Source of the DNA: Cryomorphaceae bacterium
Lineage (GTDB): Bacteria; Bacteroidota; Bacteroidia; Flavobacteriales; Flavobacteriaceae
Length of the DNA stretch: 47,680 bases
Direction: 5' to 3'
Assembly (NCBI GenBank): GCA_018646865.1
Contig: JABGTW010000032.1
Coordinates: 1-47,680 of the forward strand
In this document: positions 35,704 to 44,376 of the stretch, in pieces
Layout: the number at the start of each line of letters is the position of its first letter
Numbering within the stretch: position 1 is the stretch's first letter
Position numbers and translations under genes: made by a program
The notes under the pieces: model-generated
What the model saw: only the letters and a program-made list of their open reading frames with translations
The model's database searches: none
What the model was told of the DNA's origin: nothing

Positions 35704-36489
35704 ATGAAATATCCTGAAAAAGTTTCAAAACACATAGTTAGCTGGTTAGATGAATACCTAAATAGGAGTGGTATGAAAGGTATTGTAGTAGGAGTTTCTG
35801 GAGGAATTGACTCAGCTTTAACTTCAACACTATGCGCTGAGACAGGAAGAGATATAATATGTATTGAAATGCCTATTCATCAAGGTAAAGATCAAGTTTC
35901 AAGATCTAAAAATCATATTGAATGGTTAAAGGAAAAATACCCTAATGTAAGCTCAATGTTAATTAACTTGGATAATACTTTTGATTCATTTGTAGATTCT
36001 ATTCCAAAGATTAAATCTCCTGAAAATGAACTTAGCCTTGCTAACACAAGATCTAGATTAAGAATGGTTACATTGTATTATTTTTCAGCTCTAAACAAAT
36101 ATATAGTAGCTGGTACAGGAAATAAAGTTGAAGATTTTGGCATTGGATTCTATACTAAGTATGGAGATGGAGGTGTTGATATAAGCCCTATCGCAGACCT
36201 GTTAAAATCAGAGGTTTATAGTTTGGCTGAATTTTTTTGTATTAGTAATGAAATAATCAAGGCCAAACCAACAGATGGCCTTTGGAATGACAATAGAAAT
36301 GATGAAGATCAAATAGGAGCTTCTTATAATGAACTTGAAAGATCAATGCAAATTGCTGACAGACTAGATCAAGATTTATCGGATAGAGAAAAAGAAGTTT
36401 TAAAAATATACAAATCATTAAATTCATCTAACAGACATAAAATGCTACCAATACCTGTTTGTAAAATTCCAAAAGATTATCTTAGATAA
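35704..36489 (+). CDS. nadE: NH3-dependent NAD+ synthetase
   Basis: About 261 residues; makes NAD+ from deamido-NAD+, ATP and ammonia. P-loop GVSGGIDSALTSTL (PP-loop), the adenylation site GTGNKVEDFGIGF and KPTDGLWNDNRNDEDQIGASY are characteristic. It lacks the N-terminal nitrilase glutaminase domain, so it is the ammonia-dependent form. ATG 35704 is chosen over the directly adjacent in-frame TTG 35701. The response regulator follows after 1 base. Confidence 0.95.
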   Translation: MKYPEKVSKHIVSWLDEYLNRSGMKGIVVGVSGGIDSALTSTLCAETGRDIICIEMPIHQGKDQVSRSKNHIEWLKEKYPNVSSMLINLDNTFDSFVDSIPKIKSPENELSLANTRSRLRMVTLYYFSALNKYIVAGTGNKVEDFGIGFYTKYGDGGVDISPIADLLKSEVYSLAEFFCISNEIIKAKPTDGLWNDNRNDEDQIGASYNELERSMQIADRLDQDLSDREKEVLKIYKSLNSSNRHKMLPIPVCKIPKDYLR

Positions 36490-36490
36490 A

Positions 36491-37135
36491 TTGAAAAAAT
36501 TAAAAATCTTAATTATTGATACTAATCCGATTATTAATATTGGGTTCAAATCTATCTTTAAAAATTCTGTAATTTTTGAAGTAGTTGCATTTACTTATAA
36601 AAAAAATGAAATAAATGAAATTATAAATCAACAAGAAATTAATCTAGTTATATCTGAAATTAATTTTAAAGACGGAGATGTAAAAGATATTTTAAAGCTA
36701 TTCAAGAAAAATAATATTGATATCCCCTTAGTAGTATTTACATCGGAATCAAATGAAAATAAATCAATTAATCTATTGAAATCTGGTGCTTCAGGTTTCA
36801 TCACAAAAAATTTAAGAAAAAAATCAATAAAGCGAATTCTCCAAGATATTGCATTTACAAAGTATGGGTCAAAAGAATTAAATAAGTATACGAGACTTAA
36901 AAACAGATTCAACTTTGATTATAATACAGAAAAATTAAATAGTCTTTCAAAACGAGAATTGGAGGTGTTGAAATTATTCTTTAGAGGAAAAAGAAATATT
37001 GAAATTTCTGAAAAACTAAATATTAATCAAAAAACAGTGAATACATACATTACAAGAATAATGAAAAAGCTTGAGGTTAATTCAAAAACTGATTTATTTT
37101 TATTAGCTAGAAAACATATCAAACAACCCTATTAA
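36491..37135 (+). CDS. NarL/LuxR-family response regulator with Glu at the phospho-site
   Basis: A 214-residue protein: receiver domain 1-120 and LuxR-type HTH 150-206 (LSKRELEVLKLFFRG, IEISEKLNINQKTVNTYI). Thr84 and Lys106 of the receiver are present, but the phospho-acceptor Asp is Glu56 (LVISEINF, where LxLLDxxMP is usual), and the acidic pair is reduced to Asp10-Thr11. It is therefore probably not phosphorylated in the usual way and may be constitutively active. No histidine kinase is adjacent. The start is TTG at 36491, one base after nadE. The 3' end overlaps dnaG by 17 bases. Confidence 0.9.
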   Translation: MKKLKILIIDTNPIINIGFKSIFKNSVIFEVVAFTYKKNEINEIINQQEINLVISEINFKDGDVKDILKLFKKNNIDIPLVVFTSESNENKSINLLKSGASGFITKNLRKKSIKRILQDIAFTKYGSKELNKYTRLKNRFNFDYNTEKLNSLSKRELEVLKLFFRGKRNIEISEKLNINQKTVNTYITRIMKKLEVNSKTDLFLLARKHIKQPY

Positions 37136-39050
37136 GTTTAGCTGAGAGTACTTTTTTAAGTCTATAATAACTCATTACTTGTTCCAGAATATCATTTTTA
37201 TCACCTTCCTTTTGAAATTCCTGAAGCTCTGTAATTTTTTTATCTATTAAAAATCTTCTCATGTTTAGTATAGTTTCATTTACAAGCTGACTTAATTCAC
37301 TTCCTATTTTTTTAACATAAATATTCTTTCTTTCCCAATCGTGTAATTGATACTTTTCATCATTGATTAAAATATCAGATACAATTTTACTTGAGCTTAA
37401 ATCTAAATCATTTATGAAGTTTTCTATTGATACTGAAGTTTCATGATGAAACCCATGTATTAGTTTATTATAAATATTCTTGAAAGGTGAGTGTGTAAAC
37501 TCTATTTCATCTTGCTGAAGATCTAAGTAAATTTTTTCAAACACTTTAGATCTAATTTCTTTTTTTGTTTCAATCACCTTACCATTATCATCCTTACTTA
37601 GACGAGTGTCTTCAAATAAAATCTCTTCAGCACCATATTTCAAAAGAATACTTATAATTTGTCTTTCTAACTGATAAATATAGCTTGAGGTACTTTCCTT
37701 TTCAGAACTTTGAACTTTAACAATTTTACTTTTATATAATTTTCTGGATGATTTTTTTAATGATTTATTAGTCTTAATATTAGCAAAAGATCTAAAAAGT
37801 GAAGCTTCATCAATTTCCAAAATAGATGATAGTTTTTTTATGTACACTTCCTGTTTTAAAGAATCTGGAATCAATGAAATTGATTTAAGAATATTTTTAA
37901 TTAAGGCTACTTTTTTATCCTCATCATTATGAAAATCTGTGTTTATGTCAAGCTTAAAATCAATAAAATCTTTTGATTCTTTTTTTACATAATCTAACAT
38001 AAAATCCTTTTTGTTTTCTTTCACATAACTGTCAGGATCTTCTCCATCAGGAAAGGAACAAATTTTAACATTTAAACCTTCCTCCAAAATCATATCAATA
38101 CTTCGTAATGAAGCAGAAAGTCCAGCTTGATCTCCATCAAATAATATTATAATATTAGAAGTAAGTCTTTTTATTAAAATTATTTGATCTTTTGTTAAGG
38201 ATGTTCCTGATGAGGCTAACACATTTTTAATACCATGTTCATGAAGCTGAATTACATCCATGTAACCTTCAACTAACAAGCATTCGTCATCTCTTACTAT
38301 AAATTGTTTTGATTCATATATTCCGTACAGTGTTTTGCTCTTGTTGTAAATTTTACTTTCAGGAGAATTAATATACTTTGCTATCTTTTTAGTTGAGTCA
38401 ACTATTCTGCCACCAAAACCAACAATTCTTCCAGCTATACTTTTAATTGGAAAAATTATCCTTCCCCTAAACCTATCAATTTTTTTATCATCAGTAGAAA
38501 TTACTAAACCTGTTTCAACAAGAAAATCATCAGAGTATCCTTTATTAGATGCACTTTTATAAAATTCATTTTGTAAATCATTACTAAATCCTAAACTAAA
38601 ATTTTGAATTGTAGACTCAGATAAACCTCTATCCTTCAGATATTTATTTATTTTATCTTTTTTAGATAATATTTCCTCAAAGTAGGTTAATGCAAAACTG
38701 TTAATAATAAATAAAGATTCTCTTTCATTTCTTTCTTGAACATTTTCAGCACTTTCAGCCGTCTCTATTATTTCAATATTATATTTATTGGCAAGATATC
38801 TTATGGACTCAGGATAATTAAATTGTTCGTGCTCCATCAAAAAAGCAATTACATTACCTCCTTTACCAGAACTAAAGTCTTTCCATATTTGCTTTGAAGG
38901 GGACACAATGAAACTTGGAGTCTTTTCATTTGTAAATGGACTTAATCCTTTAAAATTAGCACCAGTTTTTTTTAGAGCAATAAAGTCAGAGACTACTTCT
39001 TCAACTCTAGAAAACTCAAAAACTTTATCTATTGTGTCTTTACTAATCAA
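37119..39050 (-). CDS. dnaG: DNA primase DnaG
   Basis: A 643-residue primase. The N-terminal zinc-binding segment aligns well (GLSPFTNEKTPSF ... DFSSGKGGN at about 35-66) but all four zinc ligands are replaced (Ser37, Thr40, Asp58, Ser61); the central TOPRIM domain has VEGYMDVIQLHEHG and LFDGDQAG with DPDSYV; the C-terminal part is the helicase-binding region. From memory, Flavobacteriia DnaG also lacks these Cys. Start TTG 39050 (MISKDTIDKVFEFSRVEEV) agrees with the conserved N-terminus of relatives; no ATG fits. It is 29 bases after the prenyl synthase gene. Confidence 0.94.
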   Translation of the reverse strand: MISKDTIDKVFEFSRVEEVVSDFIALKKTGANFKGLSPFTNEKTPSFIVSPSKQIWKDFSSGKGGNVIAFLMEHEQFNYPESIRYLANKYNIEIIETAESAENVQERNERESLFIINSFALTYFEEILSKKDKINKYLKDRGLSESTIQNFSLGFSNDLQNEFYKSASNKGYSDDFLVETGLVISTDDKKIDRFRGRIIFPIKSIAGRIVGFGGRIVDSTKKIAKYINSPESKIYNKSKTLYGIYESKQFIVRDDECLLVEGYMDVIQLHEHGIKNVLASSGTSLTKDQIILIKRLTSNIIILFDGDQAGLSASLRSIDMILEEGLNVKICSFPDGEDPDSYVKENKKDFMLDYVKKESKDFIDFKLDINTDFHNDEDKKVALIKNILKSISLIPDSLKQEVYIKKLSSILEIDEASLFRSFANIKTNKSLKKSSRKLYKSKIVKVQSSEKESTSSYIYQLERQIISILLKYGAEEILFEDTRLSKDDNGKVIETKKEIRSKVFEKIYLDLQQDEIEFTHSPFKNIYNKLIHGFHHETSVSIENFINDLDLSSSKIVSDILINDEKYQLHDWERKNIYVKKIGSELSQLVNETILNMRRFLIDKKITELQEFQKEGDKNDILEQVMSYYRLKKVLSAKLNRVV

Positions 39051-39079
39051 ATTAATAAATTTAATCTCAATATAATGAA

Positions 39080-40048
39080 TTAATACTTTCGTTCGATTAT
39101 ATAATCTAATAGAATTTCAATTGATTCTTTTGAGTCATTATCTGGAAATTTTTTAAGTATTTTTAGAGCCTTATTCTTATAATCAAGCATTTTGTTGTGA
39201 GCATATTCAAATCCTTTATATTTAATTATAAATTCATTGACCATTTTCTTATTATCCATTGTATACTTTTTCTTTTTGAGGATAACTTTAATTAATTTTT
39301 TATCTCGATAGGTTGAATTTTTAATTGAAAAAATTAATGGAAGAGTAATTTTCTGAGAATTTAAATCTGAAGTAGGTTTTCCAATTTTTTTTGTTGTGTA
39401 GTCAAAGAGATCATCTTTAATTTGAAAAATTATTCCTAAATAGTTTCCAAAAGTCTCTATATCATTTAAATTATTTTTTCCTGAAGCAATTGAACCTAGC
39501 TTACAGCAACATGAAAAAAGTGATGCAGTTTTTTTAGATATTAAAATGTTATAATCTTCTTCAGATAAATTAAAATTTCTAGATTTTTGAATCTGGAATA
39601 ACTCACCTTCTGAGATTTCTTTTACCGCTTTTGAGACCTCATTTAATAAGTCATAATCTTTATTTTCAGTTGAAAGAAGTAATGCTTTTGATAAAAAAAA
39701 ATCTCCAACAAGAACTGAGATTTTATTTTTCCATAAAGCATTTATTGTTAAAAAATTACGTCTTACATTACTATCATCAACAATATCATCATGAATCAAT
39801 GAAGCAGTATGAATCAATTCAACAAGGTTTGCAGCTCTATAGGATTTCTCACTCATAGTTCCTTTCGAAAACATTTTTGCAAAAAGTAAAACTAGAATTG
39901 GTCTAATTTGTTTGCCTTTTCTATTTAGTATATAAATTAGAATAAGATCTAACAGTTTTACTTTTGAAGAAACAGAATTGTAGAATTGTTTTTCAAAAAT
40001 TTTTAATTCTTGACTAATTGGTTTTTTTATTTTCTCCGTTATCTTCAA
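39080..40048 (-). CDS. Polyprenyl diphosphate synthase (IspA/IspB family)
   Basis: A 322-residue trans-prenyl transferase that chains isopentenyl units. First aspartate-rich motif LIHDDIVDD and second IKDDLFDY are intact, with KGKQIRP and KTASLF substrate regions. The product is probably a C35-C45 side chain for menaquinone, but length cannot be told from sequence. The TTG start at 40048 agrees with the usual N-terminus (KITEKIKKPISQEL). It follows queA by 7 bases. Confidence 0.92.
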   Translation of the reverse strand: MKITEKIKKPISQELKIFEKQFYNSVSSKVKLLDLILIYILNRKGKQIRPILVLLFAKMFSKGTMSEKSYRAANLVELIHTASLIHDDIVDDSNVRRNFLTINALWKNKISVLVGDFFLSKALLLSTENKDYDLLNEVSKAVKEISEGELFQIQKSRNFNLSEEDYNILISKKTASLFSCCCKLGSIASGKNNLNDIETFGNYLGIIFQIKDDLFDYTTKKIGKPTSDLNSQKITLPLIFSIKNSTYRDKKLIKVILKKKKYTMDNKKMVNEFIIKYKGFEYAHNKMLDYKNKALKILKKFPDNDSKESIEILLDYIIERKY

Positions 40049-40055
40049 ACCTTAC

Positions 40056-41105
40056 TTAAATAATCATCATTGCATCACCATAAGAAGAAAACTTGTACTT
40101 CTTTTTCATTGCTTCCTTATATGCCTTTAAAATAAAATCTTTATCACCAAAAGCTGAAACCATCATTAGAAGTGTTGATTTTGGAGTATGAAGGTTAGAT
40201 ATCATAGAATTAGCAATAGAAAAATCAAACGGAGGATATATAAATTTATGTGTCCATCCATTATACGGGTTTAGAGTTCCAAATGAAGAAACAGAGCTTT
40301 CTAATCCTCTCATTACTGTTGTACCTACTGCACATATTTTTTTATTATTTTTTAATGCATTGTTTATAATGTTCGCAGAATCTTGATTAATTATTAATTC
40401 TTCAGAGTCCATCTTATGCTTAGAGAGATCCTCAACATCAACAGGACTAAATGTTCCTAGACCAATATGTAAAGTGATTTCTGGAAGAAGCACACCTTTA
40501 ATTTCTAATTTTTTTAATAAGTGTTTTGAGAAATGCAGGCCTGCTGTTGGTGCTGCAACAGCACCTTCATTTTTTGCATAAATAGTTTGAAACATTTCTT
40601 TATCTTGAGGCTCAACAGGACGATCTATATACTTTGGTAAAGGTGTTTCACCTAGTTCCTGAAGTTTGTTTCTAAACTCATCATAAGGACCATCAAAAAG
40701 AAATCTTAAGGTTCTCCCTCTAGAAGTTGTATTATCTATTACTTCAGCGACTAAACTTTCATCTTCACCAAAATAAAGTTTATTACCTATTCTAATCTTT
40801 CGGGCAGGATCAACTAAAACATCCCAAAGTCTTTGATCTTGATTAAGTTCTCTAAGAAGAAACACTTCTATTCTAGCACCAGTTTTTTCTTTATTACCAA
40901 ATAATCTTGCAGGAAAAACTTTAGTATTATTAAGGACAACTACATCTCCTTCATCATAAAAATTAATAATATCTTTAAAAACTAGATGTTCAATTGTTTG
41001 ATCTTTTCTATTAAGAAGCATTAGTTTACATTCATCCCTTTCTTCAGATGGATATTGTGCAAGGTATTTATCAGGTAGCTTGAATTCAAAATTAGATAGT
41101 TTCAT
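40056..41105 (-). CDS. queA: SAM:tRNA ribosyltransferase-isomerase QueA
   Basis: A 349-residue enzyme that moves the ribosyl part of SAM to 7-aminomethyl-7-deazaguanine in tRNA, forming epoxyqueuosine. Features: [54 protein letters not shown] and [13 protein letters not shown]. Length is normal. It has its own promoter element 18 bases upstream, and begins the queA-prenyl synthase-dnaG unit. Confidence 0.95.
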   Translation of the reverse strand: MKLSNFEFKLPDKYLAQYPSEERDECKLMLLNRKDQTIEHLVFKDIINFYDEGDVVVLNNTKVFPARLFGNKEKTGARIEVFLLRELNQDQRLWDVLVDPARKIRIGNKLYFGEDESLVAEVIDNTTSRGRTLRFLFDGPYDEFRNKLQELGETPLPKYIDRPVEPQDKEMFQTIYAKNEGAVAAPTAGLHFSKHLLKKLEIKGVLLPEITLHIGLGTFSPVDVEDLSKHKMDSEELIINQDSANIINNALKNNKKICAVGTTVMRGLESSVSSFGTLNPYNGWTHKFIYPPFDFSIANSMISNLHTPKSTLLMMVSAFGDKDFILKAYKEAMKKKYKFSSYGDAMMII

Positions 41106-41123
41106 ATTATTATATTAGGTGCG

Positions 41124-41131
41124 CAAATATA
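41124..41131 (-). promoter_or_regulatory. -7 element for queA (TATATTTG)
   Basis: An exact TAnnTTTG on the minus strand, 18 bases before the queA ATG and within the 62-base gap to aroA. Confidence 0.65.
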
Positions 41132-41167
41132 ACCTTCTGAAACACCGAAAGTCAAGTAATTAGCTAA

Positions 41168-42391
41168 TTATTTTTGAGAAATATTAAACCCTAATGATTC
41201 AAGATCATTCCAAAAGTTTGAATAAGACTTAGTAACAACCTGAGGATTATTAATAATAATTGGATTAATTAAAGATAATGGAGCGAAAGACATAGCCATT
41301 CTATGGTCATTATATGTGTCAATGCTAACACCTGATTTTATTGCAGAATTATTTTTTAAAATAATTGATTGATCTGTTACATCTATTTTATCCACATCAA
41401 ATTTTTCTATCTCTTTCTTTAGCGCTAGTAATCTATCAGTTTCCTTTATTTTTAATGTATTAAGACCTTGTAAATTACAATCTACTCCAAGTCCAAGACA
41501 GGTAATTATAATAGTTTGAGCTAGATCTGGATTGTCTTCAAGATTAATCGAAATATTATCCGGTAGTTCAACATTGTTTTTTTTCAAATAAATTTTATTA
41601 TTACTGAAACTTGTTTCAACACCGAATTGTTTGTATATCTCTACAATTCTAGAGTCTCCTTGAATGCTTTTATTTAAAAATGTTGAAAGAGTTATTTCTG
41701 AATAATCAGATAATGCAACTAAACTAAAAAAATAAGATGCTGAACTCCAATCAGATTCAACGATTTGATCAGAAATATTATCTGATTGAAACGGCTTAAT
41801 AATAATATTATCTGATTGAATAACTACCTTGCCTCCTACTCTTTCTATTATTTTTTTTGTCATCTGAACATAAGGTAAAGATGTAATCTTTGTAGATATC
41901 TTAATTTTTAATCCTTCCTTAAGTGAGACACCTAACATCATTAAGGATGATATATATTGAGAGCTTACATTGGCAGGTAAACTAACAGTGTCATTGGATA
42001 TTAATTTACCTCTAAGTCTAATAGGCGGAAAACCTATATTATCAATATATTCTATATCAGCACCCAAATTATTTAAAGCATCAACCAAAATTGAAATAGG
42101 TCTATTTTTCATTCTAGCAGATCCAGTTAAAATTATTGAAGAATTTAAAATTGATGAAAAATATGAAGTTAAAAATCTCATAGCAGTGCCTGCATGCCCA
42201 ATATTTATTTCTTTATCATTTGATTTTAATGCAGAAATCATTGTATTTGTGTCATCTGAATCTGAAATATTAATGATTTTAAAAAAAGAGGTATATGCTC
42301 TTATAACCAGAAGTCTATTAGACTCGCTTTTAGAGCCACTAATATTTATTTCTCCCTGAAAACTTCTTACCTCTTTTGATACTTTATACAC
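41168..42391 (-). CDS. aroA: 3-phosphoshikimate 1-carboxyvinyltransferase (EPSP synthase)
   Basis: A 407-residue shikimate-pathway enzyme. GSKSESNRLL, GHAGTAMRFLTSYF, GSARMKNRPI, PDLAQTIIITCLGLG, KETDRLLALKKEI and DHRMAMSFAPLSL mark the active-site segments of the flavobacterial form. The start is GTG at 42391, overlapping the mazG stop by one base (TAGTG). A 17-base direct repeat (41774-41790, 41804-41820) in the coding region encodes a repeated QSDNI. Confidence 0.94.
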   Translation of the reverse strand: MYKVSKEVRSFQGEINISGSKSESNRLLVIRAYTSFFKIINISDSDDTNTMISALKSNDKEINIGHAGTAMRFLTSYFSSILNSSIILTGSARMKNRPISILVDALNNLGADIEYIDNIGFPPIRLRGKLISNDTVSLPANVSSQYISSLMMLGVSLKEGLKIKISTKITSLPYVQMTKKIIERVGGKVVIQSDNIIIKPFQSDNISDQIVESDWSSASYFFSLVALSDYSEITLSTFLNKSIQGDSRIVEIYKQFGVETSFSNNKIYLKKNNVELPDNISINLEDNPDLAQTIIITCLGLGVDCNLQGLNTLKIKETDRLLALKKEIEKFDVDKIDVTDQSIILKNNSAIKSGVSIDTYNDHRMAMSFAPLSLINPIIINNPQVVTKSYSNFWNDLESLGFNISQK

Positions 42392-42717
42392 TATTTAAGT
42401 TTAGTATTTGATTTGTGTCTATTCTTGTCTCTTTCTGTTTTTTTATCAAGATTTTGCTGAAATGATTTCTCAAGATTTATTCCAGTTTGGTTTGCAAGAC
42501 AAATTAAAACAAAAAGCACGTCAGATAATTCATCAGCAAGATTTTCAGTATTATCATCATTTTTTGAACTTTGCTCACCATATTTTCTTGCTATAATTCT
42601 TGCTACTTCTCCAACTTCTTCAGATAATATAGCCATATTAGTTAGCTCATTAAAATATCTAACACCATGAAGATTAATCCATTGATCAACTAGTTTTTGT
42701 GCATTTTTTAAATCCAT
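42391..42717 (-). CDS. MazG-like nucleotide pyrophosphohydrolase
   Basis: A 108-residue all-alpha NTP pyrophosphatase: EEVGEVARIIARKYGE and the metal-site helix ADELSDVLFVLICLANQ match the short MazG/RS21-C6 type. It probably hydrolyses non-canonical or damaged NTPs; the substrate is unknown. Located two bases after obgE and overlapping aroA. Confidence 0.86.
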   Translation of the reverse strand: MDLKNAQKLVDQWINLHGVRYFNELTNMAILSEEVGEVARIIARKYGEQSSKNDDNTENLADELSDVLFVLICLANQTGINLEKSFQQNLDKKTERDKNRHKSNTKLK

Positions 42718-42719
42718 AA

Positions 42720-43727
42720 TTAGCTGTTTTTATTAAGCATTTTCCATAATTCTTCTTTTAACCCTAATATTCCAAAAGTATTAATAGATGATATTATTAA
42801 AAAAGGAATAGATTTAAATTCCTTTTTTAAAATTACTTTAAATTCTTCAAGTAGTTCATTATCCATAAGATCACACTTACTAAAAGCAATCATAAAATCT
42901 TTATCAGCAAGCTCAGGATTATATTTAGTAAGTTCTTTTTGTAAAATATTAAAATCCTTTTTAACATTTTTAGTATCTACAGGAATTATATAAAGTAGAA
43001 TAGAATTTCTTTCGATATGTCTTAAAAAATGGTGGCCAAGACCACGACCCTCACTAGCTCCTTCAATTATTCCAGGAATATCTGCCATTACAAATGACCT
43101 ATAGTCAGACATAGCAACTATTCCTAAATTTGGCTTTAGAGTTGTAAACTCATAATCTGCAATTTTAGGCTTTGCATCAGATAAAACAGATAATAAAGTT
43201 GATTTTCCAGCATTTGGATATCCAACCAGGCCTACATCTGCTAGAACTTTTAGTTCTAAAGTTATTTGAATTTCTTGACCTGGAAGACCAGCTTGTGAGT
43301 ACCTTGGCGTCTGATTTGTAGGAGATTTAAAATGAAAATTACCACGTCCTCCTTTCCCTCCTTTTAAAAGGGTTGTTTCAGATTTTTCATCATTTATTTC
43401 AAAAAATATATTATCAGAATTTGTATCTTTTATAATAGTTCCCAAAGGAACATCAATGATAATATCTTCACCACTAATTCCTGATTTTCTTGAACCTCCT
43501 CCATCACCTCCGCTTCCAGCTTTAAAATGCTTTTTAAATCTAAAACTCTGAAGTGTCCAAAGATTAGAATTTCCTCTTATAATTATATTTCCACCATCAC
43601 CTCCATCACCTCCATCAGGACCACCTTTAGGCACATATTTTTCTCTTCTTAAATGAGTAGAGCCCCTTCCACCTTTTCCTGAACGAACAGTGAGCTTTAC
43701 ATAATCTACAAAATTATCAACTATCAT
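42720..43727 (-). CDS. obgE: GTPase Obg/CgtA
   Basis: A 335-residue ribosome-associated GTPase. The N-terminal Obg domain (1-158) is Gly-rich ([26 protein letters not shown]). The G domain has [39 protein letters not shown] and FSKCDLM. No C-terminal OCT domain, as in most Gram-negative relatives. It follows adk by 6 bases. Confidence 0.96.
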   Translation of the reverse strand: MIVDNFVDYVKLTVRSGKGGRGSTHLRREKYVPKGGPDGGDGGDGGNIIIRGNSNLWTLQSFRFKKHFKAGSGGDGGGSRKSGISGEDIIIDVPLGTIIKDTNSDNIFFEINDEKSETTLLKGGKGGRGNFHFKSPTNQTPRYSQAGLPGQEIQITLELKVLADVGLVGYPNAGKSTLLSVLSDAKPKIADYEFTTLKPNLGIVAMSDYRSFVMADIPGIIEGASEGRGLGHHFLRHIERNSILLYIIPVDTKNVKKDFNILQKELTKYNPELADKDFMIAFSKCDLMDNELLEEFKVILKKEFKSIPFLIISSINTFGILGLKEELWKMLNKNS

Positions 43728-43733
43728 ATAATC

Positions 43734-44309
43734 TTATATTAAACTATCAACAAGATCAAACAACCTAGAAGTAATATCATTTACTGAACCCTTGCCATCA
43801 ACAGAAAAAAACTTGTCTTGACTTCTATAAAAATTAATAAGTATTGAAGTTTTATTATTGTACTCATTAAATCGATTTTTAATTTTATCTATATCTTGAT
43901 CGTCGGACCTATTAGTAATTTTTCCTCTATCAAGCAATCTAGATATCAGCTCATCTTCACTTACCTCAAGGGCAATTGTTGCATTAATTTTAAGATCTAT
44001 GGATGCTAAAAAAAAATCAAGAGATTTAGCTTGGTTTAGAGTTCTAGGAAAACCGTCAAATATATATCCATTAACCTGTTTATTAGATAAAACTTCATTT
44101 TCTAACATTTTAATTGTAACAGAGTCTGGGACTAAATCTCCATTGTCTAAATAAGACTTAGCTTCTAAACCTAGTTTAGTTTCATTAGTGATATTTTTTC
44201 TAAATAGATCTCCAGTTGAGATATGATATAAATCATATTTATCTTTTAAAAAATCAGCTTGAGTTCCTTTACCTGAACCAGGTTTTCCAAAAATGATAAT
44301 ATTAAACAT
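43734..44309 (-). CDS. adk: Adenylate kinase (short-lid type)
   Basis: A 191-residue kinase interconverting AMP, ADP and ATP. P-loop GKPGSGKGTQADFL, STGDLFRKNI, DGFPRTLNQA and the short lid DRGKITNRSDDQ. The start is ATG 44309; a GTG two codons upstream (44315) is part of the -7 element. Only 5 bases separate the -7 element from the ATG, so transcription probably begins at the start codon. Confidence 0.95.
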   Translation of the reverse strand: MFNIIIFGKPGSGKGTQADFLKDKYDLYHISTGDLFRKNITNETKLGLEAKSYLDNGDLVPDSVTIKMLENEVLSNKQVNGYIFDGFPRTLNQAKSLDFFLASIDLKINATIALEVSEDELISRLLDRGKITNRSDDQDIDKIKNRFNEYNNKTSILINFYRSQDKFFSVDGKGSVNDITSRLFDLVDSLI

Positions 44310-44314
44310 AGGCA

Positions 44315-44322
44315 CAAATATA
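44315..44322 (-). promoter_or_regulatory. -7 element for adk (TATATTTG)
   Basis: An exact match on the minus strand, 5 bases before the adk ATG, predicting a leaderless mRNA. Confidence 0.65.
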
Positions 44323-44364
44323 TTTAAAATGTTTCGTATTTTTTATTGTCTTTAAAGTAATGCT

Positions 44365-44372
44365 TATTTTTG
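44365..44372 (+). promoter_or_regulatory. -7 element for purK (TATTTTTG)
   Basis: An exact TAnnTTTG, 4 bases before the purK ATG, with a possible -33 TTG at 44346-44348 (16 bases upstream). Predicts a leaderless mRNA. Confidence 0.65.
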
Positions 44373-44376
44373 ACCA

